A stretch of 64,000 nucleotides of DNA from Acuticoccus yangtzensis (GTDB lineage Bacteria > Pseudomonadota > Alphaproteobacteria > Rhizobiales > Amorphaceae), in the NCBI RefSeq assembly GCF_001927245.1, contig NZ_MJUX01000001.1, forward strand, positions 806,001-870,000, written 5' to 3'. How positions within the stretch are numbered: the stretch's first letter is position 1; each line of letters begins with the position of its first letter. The notes beneath the pieces were generated by a model that saw nothing but the letters and a program-made list of their open reading frames with translations, ran no database searches and was not told the origin of the DNA. Shown here piece after piece: positions 8,647 through 18,597 of the stretch. Both the position numbers and the translations under genes were made by a program.

Positions 8647-11600
8647 TCAGTCCTTCGGCATGCCGTAGCCGCCGGCGGTCGGGGTGATCACGATCACCGC
8701 TTCGCCCGGCTCCAGAAGCGTCTGGTCACAGGGCGCCAGCTCTTCCACCTCGCCGGAGTTGCGGCGCACGAGGGTCTTGCCGACCTCACCCGGCTCGCCG
8801 CCCTTCACGCCAAACGGGGGAACCTTGCGGTGGGAGGCGAGGATGGCGCAGTCCATCCGCTTCAGGAAGCGGATCGTGCGGCTGGTGCCGTCGCCGGCCG
8901 ACCACTCGCCGCGTCCGCCGGACCCTTTGCGGATGTGGAAGTCCTCCAGCACCACGGGGAAGCGCGTCTCGAACACTTCCGGATCTGTCAGGCGCGAGTT
9001 CGTCATGTGGACGTGAACGGCGTCGGTGCCGTCGAAGCCCGGCCCGGCGGGTGAGCCGGAACAGATCGTCTCGTAGTACTGATACTCGTCGTCGCCGAAG
9101 GTGAGGTTGTTCATCGTCCCCTGCGACGCCGACATCGCCTCGAGCGCACCGAACAGCGTGTTGGTGACGGCCTGTGACACCTCCACGTTGCCGGCCACGA
9201 CGGCGGCCGGATAACGCGGGCTCAGCATCGTCCCCTCGGGCACGACGATCTTGATCGGCCGCAGGCAGCCGGCGTTGATCGGGATCGCGTCGTCGACCAT
9301 CACGCGGAAGACGTAGAGCACGGCGGCGCGGGTCACCGGGGCGGGGGCGTTGAAGTTGTCGGCCCGCTGCTCGGAGGTGCCGGTGAAGTCCACCACCGCC
9401 TCGCGCTTCTCGCGGTCGATGGTCAGCTTCACGTGGATGGCGCAGCCCTGGTCCATCGGGAAATGGAACTCGGCGTCGTGCAGCTTGGTGAGAAGCCGCG
9501 CCACGCTCTCGGCGGCGTTGTCCTGCACGTGGCCCATATAGGCCTGCACGACGTCGAGCCCAAAGGCGCCGATCATCTTGCGCAATTCGGCCGCGCCCTT
9601 GGCGTTGGCGGCGATCTGCGCCTTCAGGTCGTTGACGTTCTGGATGTGGTTGCGCACCGGATAGGTGGCCCCCTTCAGGAGCGCGATCAGCTCCTCCTCG
9701 CGGAAGCGGCCCTGATCGACGATCTTGAAGTTGTCGATATAGACGCCTTCCTGCTCGATGTTGGTGGCGAGAGGCGACATGGAGCCGGGCGCGGTGCCGC
9801 CGACGTCGGCGTGGTGGCCGCGGCTCGCCACCCAGAACATGATCTCCTTGTCGTCCGGCCCGAAGACGGGGGTGCAGACGGTGATGTCCGGCAGGTGGGT
9901 GCCGCCGCGATAGGGCGCGTTGAGGCAGAAGACGTCGCCCGGCTTCACCTCGGCATTGTTGGCGACCACGGTTTCCACGGACCGGTCCATGGAGCCGAGG
10001 TGCACCGGAATGTGCGGAGCGTTCGCCACCAGCGCGCCGGTCTGGTCGAAGACGGCGCAGGAGAAGTCCAGCCGCTCCTTGATGTTGACGGAGTAGGCGG
10101 TGTTCTGGAGCGTCACGCCCATCTGCTCGGCGATGGACATGAAGAGGTTGTTGAAGATCTCCAGCATCACCGGGTCGGCCGCGGTGCCGATGGCCACCTG
10201 CCGGTCCAGCGCCTTCACGCGGGTCAGGACGAGGTGGTCCTTTGCCGTCAGCGTGGCGGACCACCCGTCCTCGACGACGACGGTCTGGTTCGGCTCGATG
10301 ATGATGGCCGGTCCCGCCAGGGTCTGGCCGGGGGCGATCGCCTCGCGCCGGACGACACGGGCCTCGTGCCACGCGCCCTTGGAGAAGAAGCGCGCGGTGT
10401 CGCCGCCCTCCACCTCGCCCTCGGTGACGGCCGCGGCCGCCTCCTCGAACTTGGCGCCGCCGCCGATGGCCTCGACCTCGATCGCTTCGACGACGAGGGA
10501 TTTGGTCTCGTCGGTGAAGCCGAAGCGGGCGTGGTGGGCGGCCTCGAAGGCCTCTTTCATGGCGCCGTCCGGCCCGGCGGGGACTGCGATCGGCGTGTCC
10601 GTCCCGGCGTAGCGCACGTGGGCGCGGACGATGAAGGTGATCGCGTCTTCGGCGACGCCCTGTCCCGCGACCTCGCCGCGCGCCTCGTCGATCAGCGGTG
10701 CGGCACCTTCCGTTATGGCGGCCTCGGCCCCCTCGCCCACCGGCACGTCGAGCGCGGAGGTGCGGGTGGAGCGGATCTCGGCAAGGCCCATCCCGTAGGC
10801 CGACAGAAGTCCGGAGAAGGGGTGCAGCAGAACGGTCTTGATGCCGAGCGCGTCGGCCACCAGGCAGGCGTGCTGGCCGGCGGCGCCGCCGAAGGAGTTC
10901 AGCGCGTAGCGGGTGATGTCGTAGCCGCGCTGGACGGAGATCTTTTTGATCGCCTCGGCCATGTTGGCGACGGCGATCTGAATGAACCCGTCCGCCACCT
11001 CCTCGGCGCTGCGCCCGTCGCCCACCTCGGCGGCCATCTCGGCAAATTTGGCGCGCACGGCGTCGGCGTCGAGAGGCTCGTCCTGGCCGGGACCGAACAC
11101 GGCGGGGAATGCCGAGGGGATCAGCTTGCCGACCATGACGTTGGCGTCGGTGACGGCGAGCGGGCCGCCGCGGCGGTAGGCGGCGGGGCCCGGATAGGCG
11201 CCGGCGGAATCGGGGCCGACGCGGAAGCGCGACCCGTCGAAATGGAGGATTGAGCCGCCGCCGGCCGCGACGGTGTGGATCAGCATCATCGGCGCGCGCA
11301 TGCGCACACCGGCGACTTCGGTCTCGAAAGCGCGTTCATATTCGCCGTCGAAGTGGGCGACGTCGGTGGACGTGCCGCCCATGTCGAAGCCGATCACCTT
11401 CTCGAACCCGGCCGAGCGCCCGGTCTCGGCGAGGCCGACGACGCCGCCCGCGGGGCCGGATAGGATCGCGTCCTTGCCCTGGAAGAGCTCCGCCGCGGTC
11501 AGCCCGCCCGACGACATCATGAACATCAGCCGCGCGCCGGTACGCTCGATGTCCAGTTCCTCGGACACCTGCCGCACGTAGCGGCCCAGGATGGGCGAGA

Positions 11601-12240
11601 GGTAGGCGTCGACCACGGTGGTATCGCCGCGCCCGACGAGCTTGATGAGGGGCGACACCTCGTGGCTAACGGACACCTGGGTGAAGCCGATCTCGCGGGC
11701 GACGCGGGCGGCCAGCGCCTCGTGCTCCGGGTAACGGAAGGCGTGCATGAAGACGATGGCGAGCGCACGGTAGCCCTCGTCGAACCGGGCCTGGAGGGCG
11801 GCGCGGATGGCGGCCTCGTCGGCAGCCTTCTCGACCGTGCCGTCGGCGAGGATGCGTTCGTCCACCTCCTCCACGGCATCATAGAGCGCCTCGGGCAGCA
11901 CGATCTTCTTGGCGAAGATGTCGGGCCGGCCCTGGTAGCCGATGCGCAGAGCGTCGCGGAAGCCGCGGGTGGTCACCAGAAGCGTGCGGTCGCCCTTGCG
12001 CTCAAGGAGGGCGTTGGTGGCGACGGTGGTGCCCATGCGCACATCGCCCACGGCGCCGCGCGGGATCGCTTCGCCCTTGGCGAGGCCGAGATGGTCGCGG
12101 ATGCCCTGGACGGCGGCGTCACGATAGGCGTCGGGGTTGTCGGACAGGAGTTTTTTGGCATGGAGTTTGCCTGTTGGATCGCGTCCGATCACGTCCGTGA
12201 AGGTGCCGCCCCGGTCGATCCAGAAATCCCAAGCGCTCAT
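8647..12240 (-). CDS. Single-chain 5-oxoprolinase / hydantoinase (HyuA-HyuB fusion)
   Basis: ATP-dependent amidohydrolase of about 1,197 residues that would open a 5-oxoproline, hydantoin or related lactam ring. The N-terminal half is HyuA-like: [14 protein letters not shown] at residues 5-18 (phosphate-binding loop), an [15 protein letters not shown] motif near 290 and [10 protein letters not shown] near 465. The C-terminal half is HyuB-like: [20 protein letters not shown] near 690, [15 protein letters not shown] and [17 protein letters not shown]. The fused order is that of eukaryotic 5-oxoprolinases and many proteobacterial homologues. The ATG at 12240 is chosen because FWIDRGG follows directly; a start at 12282 is possible. 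It lies downstream of a GntR gene on the same strand. Substrate is open. Confidence 0.93.
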   Translation of the reverse strand: MSAWDFWIDRGGTFTDVIGRDPTGKLHAKKLLSDNPDAYRDAAVQGIRDHLGLAKGEAIPRGAVGDVRMGTTVATNALLERKGDRTLLVTTRGFRDALRIGYQGRPDIFAKKIVLPEALYDAVEEVDERILADGTVEKAADEAAIRAALQARFDEGYRALAIVFMHAFRYPEHEALAARVAREIGFTQVSVSHEVSPLIKLVGRGDTTVVDAYLSPILGRYVRQVSEELDIERTGARLMFMMSSGGLTAAELFQGKDAILSGPAGGVVGLAETGRSAGFEKVIGFDMGGTSTDVAHFDGEYERAFETEVAGVRMRAPMMLIHTVAAGGGSILHFDGSRFRVGPDSAGAYPGPAAYRRGGPLAVTDANVMVGKLIPSAFPAVFGPGQDEPLDADAVRAKFAEMAAEVGDGRSAEEVADGFIQIAVANMAEAIKKISVQRGYDITRYALNSFGGAAGQHACLVADALGIKTVLLHPFSGLLSAYGMGLAEIRSTRTSALDVPVGEGAEAAITEGAAPLIDEARGEVAGQGVAEDAITFIVRAHVRYAGTDTPIAVPAGPDGAMKEAFEAAHHARFGFTDETKSLVVEAIEVEAIGGGAKFEEAAAAVTEGEVEGGDTARFFSKGAWHEARVVRREAIAPGQTLAGPAIIIEPNQTVVVEDGWSATLTAKDHLVLTRVKALDRQVAIGTAADPVMLEIFNNLFMSIAEQMGVTLQNTAYSVNIKERLDFSCAVFDQTGALVANAPHIPVHLGSMDRSVETVVANNAEVKPGDVFCLNAPYRGGTHLPDITVCTPVFGPDDKEIMFWVASRGHHADVGGTAPGSMSPLATNIEQEGVYIDNFKIVDQGRFREEELIALLKGATYPVRNHIQNVNDLKAQIAANAKGAAELRKMIGAFGLDVVQAYMGHVQDNAAESVARLLTKLHDAEFHFPMDQGCAIHVKLTIDREKREAVVDFTGTSEQRADNFNAPAPVTRAAVLYVFRVMVDDAIPINAGCLRPIKIVVPEGTMLSPRYPAAVVAGNVEVSQAVTNTLFGALEAMSASQGTMNNLTFGDDEYQYYETICSGSPAGPGFDGTDAVHVHMTNSRLTDPEVFETRFPVVLEDFHIRKGSGGRGEWSAGDGTSRTIRFLKRMDCAILASHRKVPPFGVKGGEPGEVGKTLVRRNSGEVEELAPCDQTLLEPGEAVIVITPTAGGYGMPKD

Positions 12241-12269
12241 GCCTGTACATGCCTCAACAGTCGGAAAGA

Positions 12270-12283
12270 TATGGCATGCCATA
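12270..12283. promoter_or_regulatory. 14-bp perfect palindrome upstream of the oxoprolinase gene
   Basis: TATGGCATGCCATA reads identically on both strands and lies 30 bp before the oxoprolinase ATG, in the 227-nt gap after the GntR gene. FCD-class GntR regulators bind short palindromes of this kind, so it is a candidate operator for the neighbouring regulator. The link is inferred from position. Confidence 0.5.
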
Positions 12284-12467
12284 GCCGACTGAGGCGGTCG
12301 CGGCTAGCACCATGGGGTGCTTTTGCGCAACGAACCGTATGTAAACAGCCGAATGGTTTAAGATCTACAGACTGAAGCGCCGCTGTGGACTTCGGAGGAA
12401 GACTCACGCTTGGGCGCTTCCCCTCCGCAATACTTGTAAGATCGATCCGAAATTCGTTCGCAAACCG

Positions 12468-13178
12468 TCAACGTGCGTCCACATCTTCTTCGGCGCTGGT
12501 ATCCACCCCGGGCGCCGCACCGTTGGCCGTGCCTTTCGCACGGCGCCGGTCCTCGCCGATCCGCCGGTAGGACGCGCGCGAGGAGAGAAGATGCGCCCGC
12601 ATCGTCGTCTCCGCCCACTCGGCATCGCGGGCCTCCAGCGCATCGACGAGCTCGCCGTGCTGGCGGTTGCTGCGCGTCAGCTCGGCCCGCGTCCAGTTGT
12701 TGAAGGTCGGGCTCACCACCGGGCGGCGGGCGATGGCGTTGATCATGTCCGCCATCATCGCGTTGCCGCCCTGCGCCCAGATCACGCGGTGGAACGCGGC
12801 GTTATATTCGCGGTAGGCGCGGCGGTCCGGCTCCGCCTCGCCGATCGCACCGTCCATCCGCGCATGCAGATCGCGCAGCTTGGCGATGAACGCGTCGTCC
12901 ACATACTGCACCGCGAGCCCCACCGCGATCGGCTCCACCGCGGCGCGCATGGTGAAGATGTGGATCACCTCGTCGGGGTCCGTCTCCGTCACCACCGCGC
13001 GGCGGTAGGCCTCGCGCTGGATCACCCCTTCGGCCTGCAGCCGGCGCAACGCCTCGCGGATCGGCGTGCGGCTGACCCCCAGCCGGTTGGCGAGCTCCCC
13101 CTCCGGCAGAACGTCGCCGCCGATATAAGTGCCGTCGGCGATCAGCGACCGGATCCGGCTATAAATGTCCTCGGCCAT
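12468..13178 (-). CDS. GntR family transcriptional regulator, FadR/FCD subfamily
   Basis: A 236-residue regulator. The N-terminal winged helix-turn-helix includes LPEGELANRLGVSRTPIREA (about residues 24-43), the GntR signature. An all-helical FCD ligand-binding domain follows (about 75-210), with Asp/His-type metal-site residues in DLHARMDGAI, YNAAFHRVIW and RQHGELVDAL. The last 30 residues are low-complexity. It closes a leftward gene series of importer, hydrolase and regulator (16 nt after the hydrolase stop) and precedes the oxoprolinase gene, so it probably controls this catabolic set in response to a carboxylic-acid-like ligand. Confidence 0.94.
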   Translation of the reverse strand: MAEDIYSRIRSLIADGTYIGGDVLPEGELANRLGVSRTPIREALRRLQAEGVIQREAYRRAVVTETDPDEVIHIFTMRAAVEPIAVGLAVQYVDDAFIAKLRDLHARMDGAIGEAEPDRRAYREYNAAFHRVIWAQGGNAMMADMINAIARRPVVSPTFNNWTRAELTRSNRQHGELVDALEARDAEWAETTMRAHLLSSRASYRRIGEDRRRAKGTANGAAPGVDTSAEEDVDAR

Positions 13179-13194
13179 GGCGCGTCCGGGCTGG

Positions 13195-14349
13195 TCAGTG
13201 GAACCCGCGCGCGGCCAGCCAGTCCGACAAAATCGTCGTGGCCTCAGCCAGTTGCGCGGGCTGGCCGACGAAATAGTGGTTCGCTCCGTCGATCAACCGG
13301 AAAGTCTTGTCCTCGGACGCCACCGCATCGTGCACGCGGCGGGTGTGGGGCTGCGGCACCGCGTCGTCCGCCCCGCACTCCACGGCGATGAAGGGGACAG
13401 TCACCGCGCGCCCGGTCACCAGGCTGTCCGCGCGGGTGTGCGCGGGCGACCACTGCGACAGCCAGCTCCGCAGGGTCGAAAACCGCCCCAGCCCCACCGG
13501 GCCGCTGTTCACCGTCTCCGGATTGCCGAGATAGCTCCACCCCGGCCGGCGCCCGTTCGGCTCGATCGTCGGGTCCAGAAAGCGCGGGTCCGCCATCGTG
13601 CGGTGGGTGACGAAGCCGCGCTCCATCTCGGCCCCGCCCTTGGTGCGCAGCCGGTGCAGCGTCTCCTCCACGCGCGCGGTGATCGCCGCCATGCGCGCCG
13701 CCTGCGCCGCGCGGTAGGCGGCGACGAAATCGGGATCGAACGGCACCGGACGGCCGGCATAGAGGTCCAGCGCGGGATCGCGGTCGTCGGGGTTCGCCTC
13801 GTCCTTCACCGAGGGGTCGAGCCATTCGGCCAACAGCACCGCGCGGGAGGAATGGGCGGCGAGATGCATCACCGCGTCCGCCGGGATCAGCCCCGCCCCG
13901 GCGATGTCGACCGGATCGCCAGCAGGAGTCGCCTCGATCGTCGGCCGCTCGGCCTGCGATTGGTACAGCATCGCCAGCGAGCCGCCCCCGCTCCACCCGC
14001 ACAGGACGACACGCTCATATCCCCACTCCTCCCGCGCCGCGCGGATATAGCGGCCGAGGTCCAGCAGCACGTTCTCCATGATCAGCGCCGTGTCGTTGCG
14101 CTGGTAGCGGCTCCCGGCGCACAGGACGTGGTGGCCGAGCTCGGCCATCCGGCGCGGCAGTGGCAGCAGATGCAGCGTCGACGCCGGGTGCATGAACACC
14201 AAAAGCGTGGACGACGGCACACCCGCCGGGCGGATCAGGATGCCCTCCATGTGGGTCAGCCCGGTGGTGCCGGCAAAACCGTAGGTCTCGGTGAAGGCGC
14301 GGTTGGCCTCCAGGGTCAGGTGCTTCCAGTCGAAGATGAGGTCGTGCAT
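13195..14349 (-). CDS. Alpha/beta hydrolase
   Basis: A 384-residue serine hydrolase fold. The nucleophile elbow is CGWSGGGSLAMLY near residues 122-134. An oxyanion-region segment VFMHPAST lies near 51-58, and late residues DDAVPQPHTRR and GANHYF supply candidate acid and base. Proteins of this kind hydrolyse esters, amides or C-C bonds; substrate unknown. The ATG at 14349 lies 3 nt after the ABC ATPase stop, so it is part of the importer operon, which suggests it acts on the imported compound or its first intermediate. Confidence 0.85.
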   Translation of the reverse strand: MHDLIFDWKHLTLEANRAFTETYGFAGTTGLTHMEGILIRPAGVPSSTLLVFMHPASTLHLLPLPRRMAELGHHVLCAGSRYQRNDTALIMENVLLDLGRYIRAAREEWGYERVVLCGWSGGGSLAMLYQSQAERPTIEATPAGDPVDIAGAGLIPADAVMHLAAHSSRAVLLAEWLDPSVKDEANPDDRDPALDLYAGRPVPFDPDFVAAYRAAQAARMAAITARVEETLHRLRTKGGAEMERGFVTHRTMADPRFLDPTIEPNGRRPGWSYLGNPETVNSGPVGLGRFSTLRSWLSQWSPAHTRADSLVTGRAVTVPFIAVECGADDAVPQPHTRRVHDAVASEDKTFRLIDGANHYFVGQPAQLAEATTILSDWLAARGFH

Positions 14350-14352
14350 CGC

Positions 14353-15456
14353 TCAGCTCGCGGCGTCGGCGAGGATGCCCACATCCTCGTCATGGGTGAC
14401 CCGGCCGGCGACCGGGCGGGCAAGGTCGGGGCGCAGCCGCGCCGCGCCGTCGTCGTGGATGTGGCAGCGCACGCGCCGCCCGCCCGGCTGGTCCGACAGC
14501 TCCGGCTCAACCGCCTCGCACAGCGGCGCCACGAACGGGCAGCGCGACGAGAACCGGCACCCCGGCGGCACGTTCAGCGGCGAAGGGACGTCACCGGTCA
14601 GCTCGTGCCGCTCCGGCGCCTCGGCCGGGTCCATGCGCGGGATCGCCGCGATCAGCCGCTCCGTATAAGGGTGCAGCGGCTCGGCCAAGATCTCCTCCGC
14701 AGGCCCCTCCTCGACGATGCGGCCGAGATACATCACCGCCACATGGTCGCAGATGTAACCCACCGTGGCGATGTCGTGGGAGATGTAGAGAACGGCGAGG
14801 CCCAGTTCGCGCGACAGCTCGTCGATCAGCTCCAGCACGCTCGCCTGGATCGACACGTCCAGCATCGACACCGGCTCGTCCGCGACGATGAATTTCGGCT
14901 CCAGCACCAGCGCGCGGGCAATGGCGATGCGCTGGCGCTGCCCGCCGGACAGATCGCTCGGATAGCGGTCGACGTTCTCCGCCGGAGGAATACGCACCAG
15001 GTTCATCGCCCGCGCCACCCTCTCCCGCCGCTCCGCCGCGTTGCCGATGCGGTGGATGATCAGCGGCTCCTCGATGATCTGGCCGATGGTCAGCCGCGGG
15101 TTGAGCGACGAATAAGGGTCCTGGAAAATGATCTGCGCCTGGCGCCGATAGTCCTTCAGCGCGCGCCCCTCGGCCCTGGTGATGTCCTCACCGCGATAGC
15201 GCACCCGCCCGCCCGTCGGCTGATACATGCGCACCAGCGACATGCCGAGCGTGGACTTGCCGCAGCCGGACTCGCCGACGAGGCCGACCACCTCGCGCTC
15301 GCGGATCGTCACGTCCACACCGTCCAGCGCCCGCGCCACCTTCGGCTTCTGGCCCACCAACGCGCTGATGATCCCGCTGCGCGCCTGGAAATGCGTCTTC
15401 AGCCCCTCGGCCTCGATCACGGTCGCCCGATCGCCCTCTCCCCTCCGCTCGCTCAT
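14353..15456 (-). CDS. Dipeptide/oligopeptide-type ABC transporter ATP-binding protein (DppF-like)
   Basis: Second ATPase of the importer, about 367 residues. It has Walker A GESGCGKST near residue 57, the ABC signature LSGGQRQRIAIARAL, Walker B FIVADEPVSMLD, and a C-terminal oligopeptide-transporter domain with cysteine-containing CRFSSRCPFVAPLCE, which in relatives can hold a 4Fe-4S cluster. The start ATG 15456 overlaps the stop of the preceding ATPase by 4 bp (ATGA), indicating translational coupling. Longer reading of the frame upstream runs antiparallel or out of frame in the previous gene and is discarded. Confidence 0.95.
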   Translation of the reverse strand: MSERRGEGDRATVIEAEGLKTHFQARSGIISALVGQKPKVARALDGVDVTIREREVVGLVGESGCGKSTLGMSLVRMYQPTGGRVRYRGEDITRAEGRALKDYRRQAQIIFQDPYSSLNPRLTIGQIIEEPLIIHRIGNAAERRERVARAMNLVRIPPAENVDRYPSDLSGGQRQRIAIARALVLEPKFIVADEPVSMLDVSIQASVLELIDELSRELGLAVLYISHDIATVGYICDHVAVMYLGRIVEEGPAEEILAEPLHPYTERLIAAIPRMDPAEAPERHELTGDVPSPLNVPPGCRFSSRCPFVAPLCEAVEPELSDQPGGRRVRCHIHDDGAARLRPDLARPVAGRVTHDEDVGILADAAS

Positions 15457-16517
15457 GCCGCGGCCCTCATCTTGCGCCACGTTTCGGGAAGCGCCGCCGC
15501 GGCGCGGAACTCTTCGGCGCGGTCGGTGAAGTGGCAGGCGGCCTGCTGCGGCCCAGCGGCGGCGACGGGCGGCGGCGTGGTGCGGCACAGGTCCGCCGCG
15601 AACGGGCAGCGCCCGGCGAAGCGGCAGCCCGGCGGCGGACTGGCAAGGTTCGGTACCACGCCCGGAATGGAGATCAGCGGCTGACGGGGCGCCCCGCGGA
15701 CGGGAAGCCGCGGGAAGGCGTTCTGCAGACCCATCGTATAAGGGTGCAGCGGACGGCCCAGCACCTGCCCCGTCGGCCCGCTCTCCACCACCTTGCCGGC
15801 ATACATCACGACGGTCGTCTCGCAGGTCTCCGCCACCACCGCGATATCGTGCGTGACGAGCACCATGGACCGGCGCATGTGGGCGTGAATGCCGCGGATG
15901 CGCGCCATGATCTGCGACTGCATGATCGGATCCAGCGCGGTGGTCGGCTCGTCGGCCAGCAGCATCCCCGCGTTCAGCGCCAGCGCCATGGCGATCACCG
16001 CGCGCTGGCGCATGCCGCCGGAGAACATGTGCGGGAACTCGGTCAGCCGCGCCGCGGGCAGGCCGACGAGGGCGAACATCTCCTCCGCCCGCGCCCAGGC
16101 CGTCGCCCGGCCGACCGGCTCGTGGGCGCGGATCGCCTCCACGATCTGATCGCCGATCGAATAGACCGGGTCGAGCGAATTCATCGCGCTCTGGGTGATC
16201 AGCGCGATCCGGTTCCACCGCACGTCCCTCAGCGCATCGTCGGTGAGGCCGAGAATGTCGTCCCCGTCGAGAAGCGCGCGCCCGGTCAGCCCCGTGCCTT
16301 CCGGCAAAAGCCCCATCAGCGCCTTCACCACCGTGCTCTTGCCGCACCCGCTCTCGCCCACCAGGCCGAGATTGGTCCCCGCCGGCACGGTGAAGCCGAC
16401 GTCCTCCACCGCGTGGAACGGCCCGCGCGCGGTGTTGTAGGTCACCGACAGACCGTCCACCCGAAGCTCGGCCGCGGGCTTGGCGGCGAGCCGCGCATTC
16501 AACTCCGCCAGCGACAT
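15453..16517 (-). CDS. Dipeptide/oligopeptide-type ABC transporter ATP-binding protein (DppD-like)
   Basis: First ATPase of the importer, about 354 residues. Walker A is GESGCGKST near residue 45; the signature is FSGGMRQRAVIAMAL; Walker B is MLLADEPTTALD; the C-terminal oligo-HPY domain has CRFAGRCPFAADLCR. The ATG at 16517 overlaps the upstream permease stop by one base (TGATG). Both ATPases are intact, so the importer should be functional as a heterodimeric motor. Confidence 0.95.
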   Translation of the reverse strand: MSLAELNARLAAKPAAELRVDGLSVTYNTARGPFHAVEDVGFTVPAGTNLGLVGESGCGKSTVVKALMGLLPEGTGLTGRALLDGDDILGLTDDALRDVRWNRIALITQSAMNSLDPVYSIGDQIVEAIRAHEPVGRATAWARAEEMFALVGLPAARLTEFPHMFSGGMRQRAVIAMALALNAGMLLADEPTTALDPIMQSQIMARIRGIHAHMRRSMVLVTHDIAVVAETCETTVVMYAGKVVESGPTGQVLGRPLHPYTMGLQNAFPRLPVRGAPRQPLISIPGVVPNLASPPPGCRFAGRCPFAADLCRTTPPPVAAAGPQQAACHFTDRAEEFRAAAALPETWRKMRAAA

Positions 16518-17464
16518 CAGCGCCTCCTCAGCCGCGGGTTGGTCTGCTCCTCGTAGGCGCGGCCGATCAGGTAGAGCGAGGAGACGAGGAGAACGAGCGC
16601 CACGGACGGCGGCACCACCCACCACCACGCGGTGCGCAGGTTACCGCTGGAGAAGGCGGTGTTGAGCATCTGCCCCCACGAGATCGCCTTCGGATCGCCG
16701 AGGCCGAGGAAGGACAGGCTCGCCTCCGTCAAAATGGCGAAGGCGACGGACATGGTGATCCACAGGAACACCACGCGGAACACGTTGGGCAGGATGTGCC
16801 GCATGATGATGTGAAAGTGCGACGCCCCCGCCGCCCGCGCCCATTTGACGTAGACGCGCTCCTTCTCCGTCAGCACCGCCGAGCGGATGATGCGCGCCCC
16901 GTTGCGCCAGAACAGGATGGTGATGACGAGGATGATGTTCTCGATGCTGGGGCCGAGCAGCGCCACCGCGACGATGGCGAAGGGCAGCGTCGGGATCGAC
17001 AAGGCGACGTCGGTGATGCGCATCAGGACATCGTCGACGAGGCCGCCGAAATAGCCGGAGAGCACCCCGAAAAGCGTGGAGATGAAGCCCACCGCGACGG
17101 CCGCCACCAGCCCCACCATCAGCGCCACGCGGAAGCCGTAGAGGAACTGGCTGAGCACGTCCTGGCCGAAGCCTGTGGTGCCGAAGGGGTTGGCCGCGGT
17201 CGGCGGGGAGAGGCGGTTGAGGCGCCCGGCCTCCGTCATCATCGCCTGAAACGGGTCGTAAGGCGCCAGCCACGGGGCGAGCACCGCGAGGACCACGAAC
17301 ACGGACAGGACGACGACGCCGATCAGCGCGAAGCTGTCCCGCATCATCAGCCGCAGCGAGTCCCACGCCGCCGCCCACGGGCTGCGGCCGCGGATGGTGA
17401 TCGGCGTGGCGCCGGACGAGGACACGGGGCCGGGCACGGGGGCGGGATCGGGCGCGACGGTCAT
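16517..17464 (-). CDS. Dipeptide/oligopeptide-type ABC transporter permease (DppC-like)
   Basis: About 315 residues with six predicted membrane spans. The first hydrophobic helix (FALIGVVVLSVFVVLAVLAP) follows a Pro/Ala-rich tail of about 40 residues. The sequence LAPYDPF after helix 1, NPFGTTGFGQDVLSQFLYG, and the coupling motif VKWARAAGASHFHIIMRHIL are typical of DppC. The ATG at 17464 overlaps the DppB stop by 4 bp. An open extension upstream to 17620 only overlaps the neighbouring permease and is not used. Confidence 0.95.
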   Translation of the reverse strand: MTVAPDPAPVPGPVSSSGATPITIRGRSPWAAAWDSLRLMMRDSFALIGVVVLSVFVVLAVLAPWLAPYDPFQAMMTEAGRLNRLSPPTAANPFGTTGFGQDVLSQFLYGFRVALMVGLVAAVAVGFISTLFGVLSGYFGGLVDDVLMRITDVALSIPTLPFAIVAVALLGPSIENIILVITILFWRNGARIIRSAVLTEKERVYVKWARAAGASHFHIIMRHILPNVFRVVFLWITMSVAFAILTEASLSFLGLGDPKAISWGQMLNTAFSSGNLRTAWWWVVPPSVALVLLVSSLYLIGRAYEEQTNPRLRRR

Positions 17465-18426
17465 TTGTACACCACCCTCGGGTCGAGCTTGCCGTAGACG
17501 AGGTCGGCGGCGAGGTTCGCCAGCACGATCATCACGGCGAGGAGGAAGAAGGCGGCCTGCGCCAAGGGGTAGTCCTGCCGCGTCACCGCCAGCACCAGCT
17601 CCCGCCCGACGCCCGGCCACGAGAAGACGATCTCGATCACCACGATGCCGGCGATCGTCTCCGCCAGCGCCGGAAACAGCCAGGTGATCAGCGGCAGCAT
17701 GGAATTGCGCGCCGCGTGCCAGGCCACCCGCCGCTGCGGCACCCCCTTGGCGCGCACCAGCTCGATATAATCTTCGGTCCGGTTCTCCACGACGCCGGAG
17801 CGCATCAGCAGGAGATTCTCGGGCAGGAAGTATATGATGACCGCCACCAGAGGCAGCGTCAGATGGTGCAGGAAGTCCAGCGTCAGATAGCGTGCGAAAC
17901 CCGTCGTCTCACCCGGATCGCCCATGCCGAAGCCCGGAAACCAGCCGAGCGTGCTGGAAAAGACCGTGAGAAGCGCGATGCCGATGACGAAATTGGGCAC
18001 CCCGCGGATGACGGTGGCGAGGAAGATGCCCGACCGCTCCAGCTTGCCGCCGCGCCGCGCCCAGCCGACCGCTGTGCCGATGGCCGCGCCGATCGCCGCC
18101 CCCAGCAAAAGCCCCGGCACGGCGATCCACAGCGTGTTGACGATGAGCGGGAACAGCACCTCCCACACCGGCTTGCGGTAGAAGAAGGACGCGCCGAAGT
18201 CGCCCTGCAGCAGATTGCCGAGATAGGCGATGTACTGGTCCCACAAGGAGCCGGTCAGGCCCCAGCGTTCCAGCAGCGCCTGGCGCGCCTCGTCGGTCAG
18301 GCCGCGCTCCAGCAGAATGGCGGTCGGGTCGGCGGGCATCACGCGGAACATGAAGAACATGATTGTGGTGACGGCCCAGACGACCAGAACGCTCTGCGCA
18401 AGGCGGCGGAGGATATAGGCGCGCAT
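17461..18426 (-). CDS. Dipeptide/oligopeptide-type ABC transporter permease (DppB-like)
   Basis: About 321 residues. The N-terminus MRAYILRRLAQSVLVVWAVT is the classic DppB start, so the ATG at 18426 is taken. RVMPADPTAI after the first helix and the coupling loop YIELVRAKGVPQRRVAWHAA are diagnostic. About six membrane segments. It is first in a run of overlapping genes (DppB-C-D-F then hydrolase) and is separated from the binding-protein gene by 171 nt that contain a very stable hairpin. Confidence 0.95.
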   Translation of the reverse strand: MRAYILRRLAQSVLVVWAVTTIMFFMFRVMPADPTAILLERGLTDEARQALLERWGLTGSLWDQYIAYLGNLLQGDFGASFFYRKPVWEVLFPLIVNTLWIAVPGLLLGAAIGAAIGTAVGWARRGGKLERSGIFLATVIRGVPNFVIGIALLTVFSSTLGWFPGFGMGDPGETTGFARYLTLDFLHHLTLPLVAVIIYFLPENLLLMRSGVVENRTEDYIELVRAKGVPQRRVAWHAARNSMLPLITWLFPALAETIAGIVVIEIVFSWPGVGRELVLAVTRQDYPLAQAAFFLLAVMIVLANLAADLVYGKLDPRVVYK

Positions 18427-18512
18427 GGCACAACTCGGGGCAAAGGTCGGGGCGTGACGGGGCCGCACCGCTCACGGTCCGGCGGAGCGGAGCAGCAATA
18501 AAGGTCGGCGGT

Positions 18513-18540
18513 CGAAGATCAGCGGCCGAAGATCAGCGGT
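18513..18540. repeat. 14-bp tandem duplication in the binding protein/permease gap
   Basis: Units 18513-18526 and 18527-18540 (CGAAGATCAGCGGC and CGAAGATCAGCGGT) differ at the last base only. They lie in the non-coding spacer next to the intercistronic hairpin. No function can be assigned. Confidence 0.7.
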
Positions 18541-18555
18541 TGGGGATCGGGACCA

Positions 18556-18591
18556 GCGGGCCGCCGCGGGTGAGACCCCGCCGCGGCCCGC
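18556..18591 (-). terminator. Strong intercistronic hairpin after the substrate-binding protein gene
   Basis: Fifteen-base arms (18556-18570 and 18577-18591) pair with a single mismatch around a 6-nt loop, starting 7 nt downstream of the binding-protein stop. There is no T-run. Such stems between binding-protein and permease genes usually stabilise or partially terminate the mRNA so the binding protein is made in excess. That role is inferred. Confidence 0.6.
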
Positions 18592-18597
18592 CTCGGA

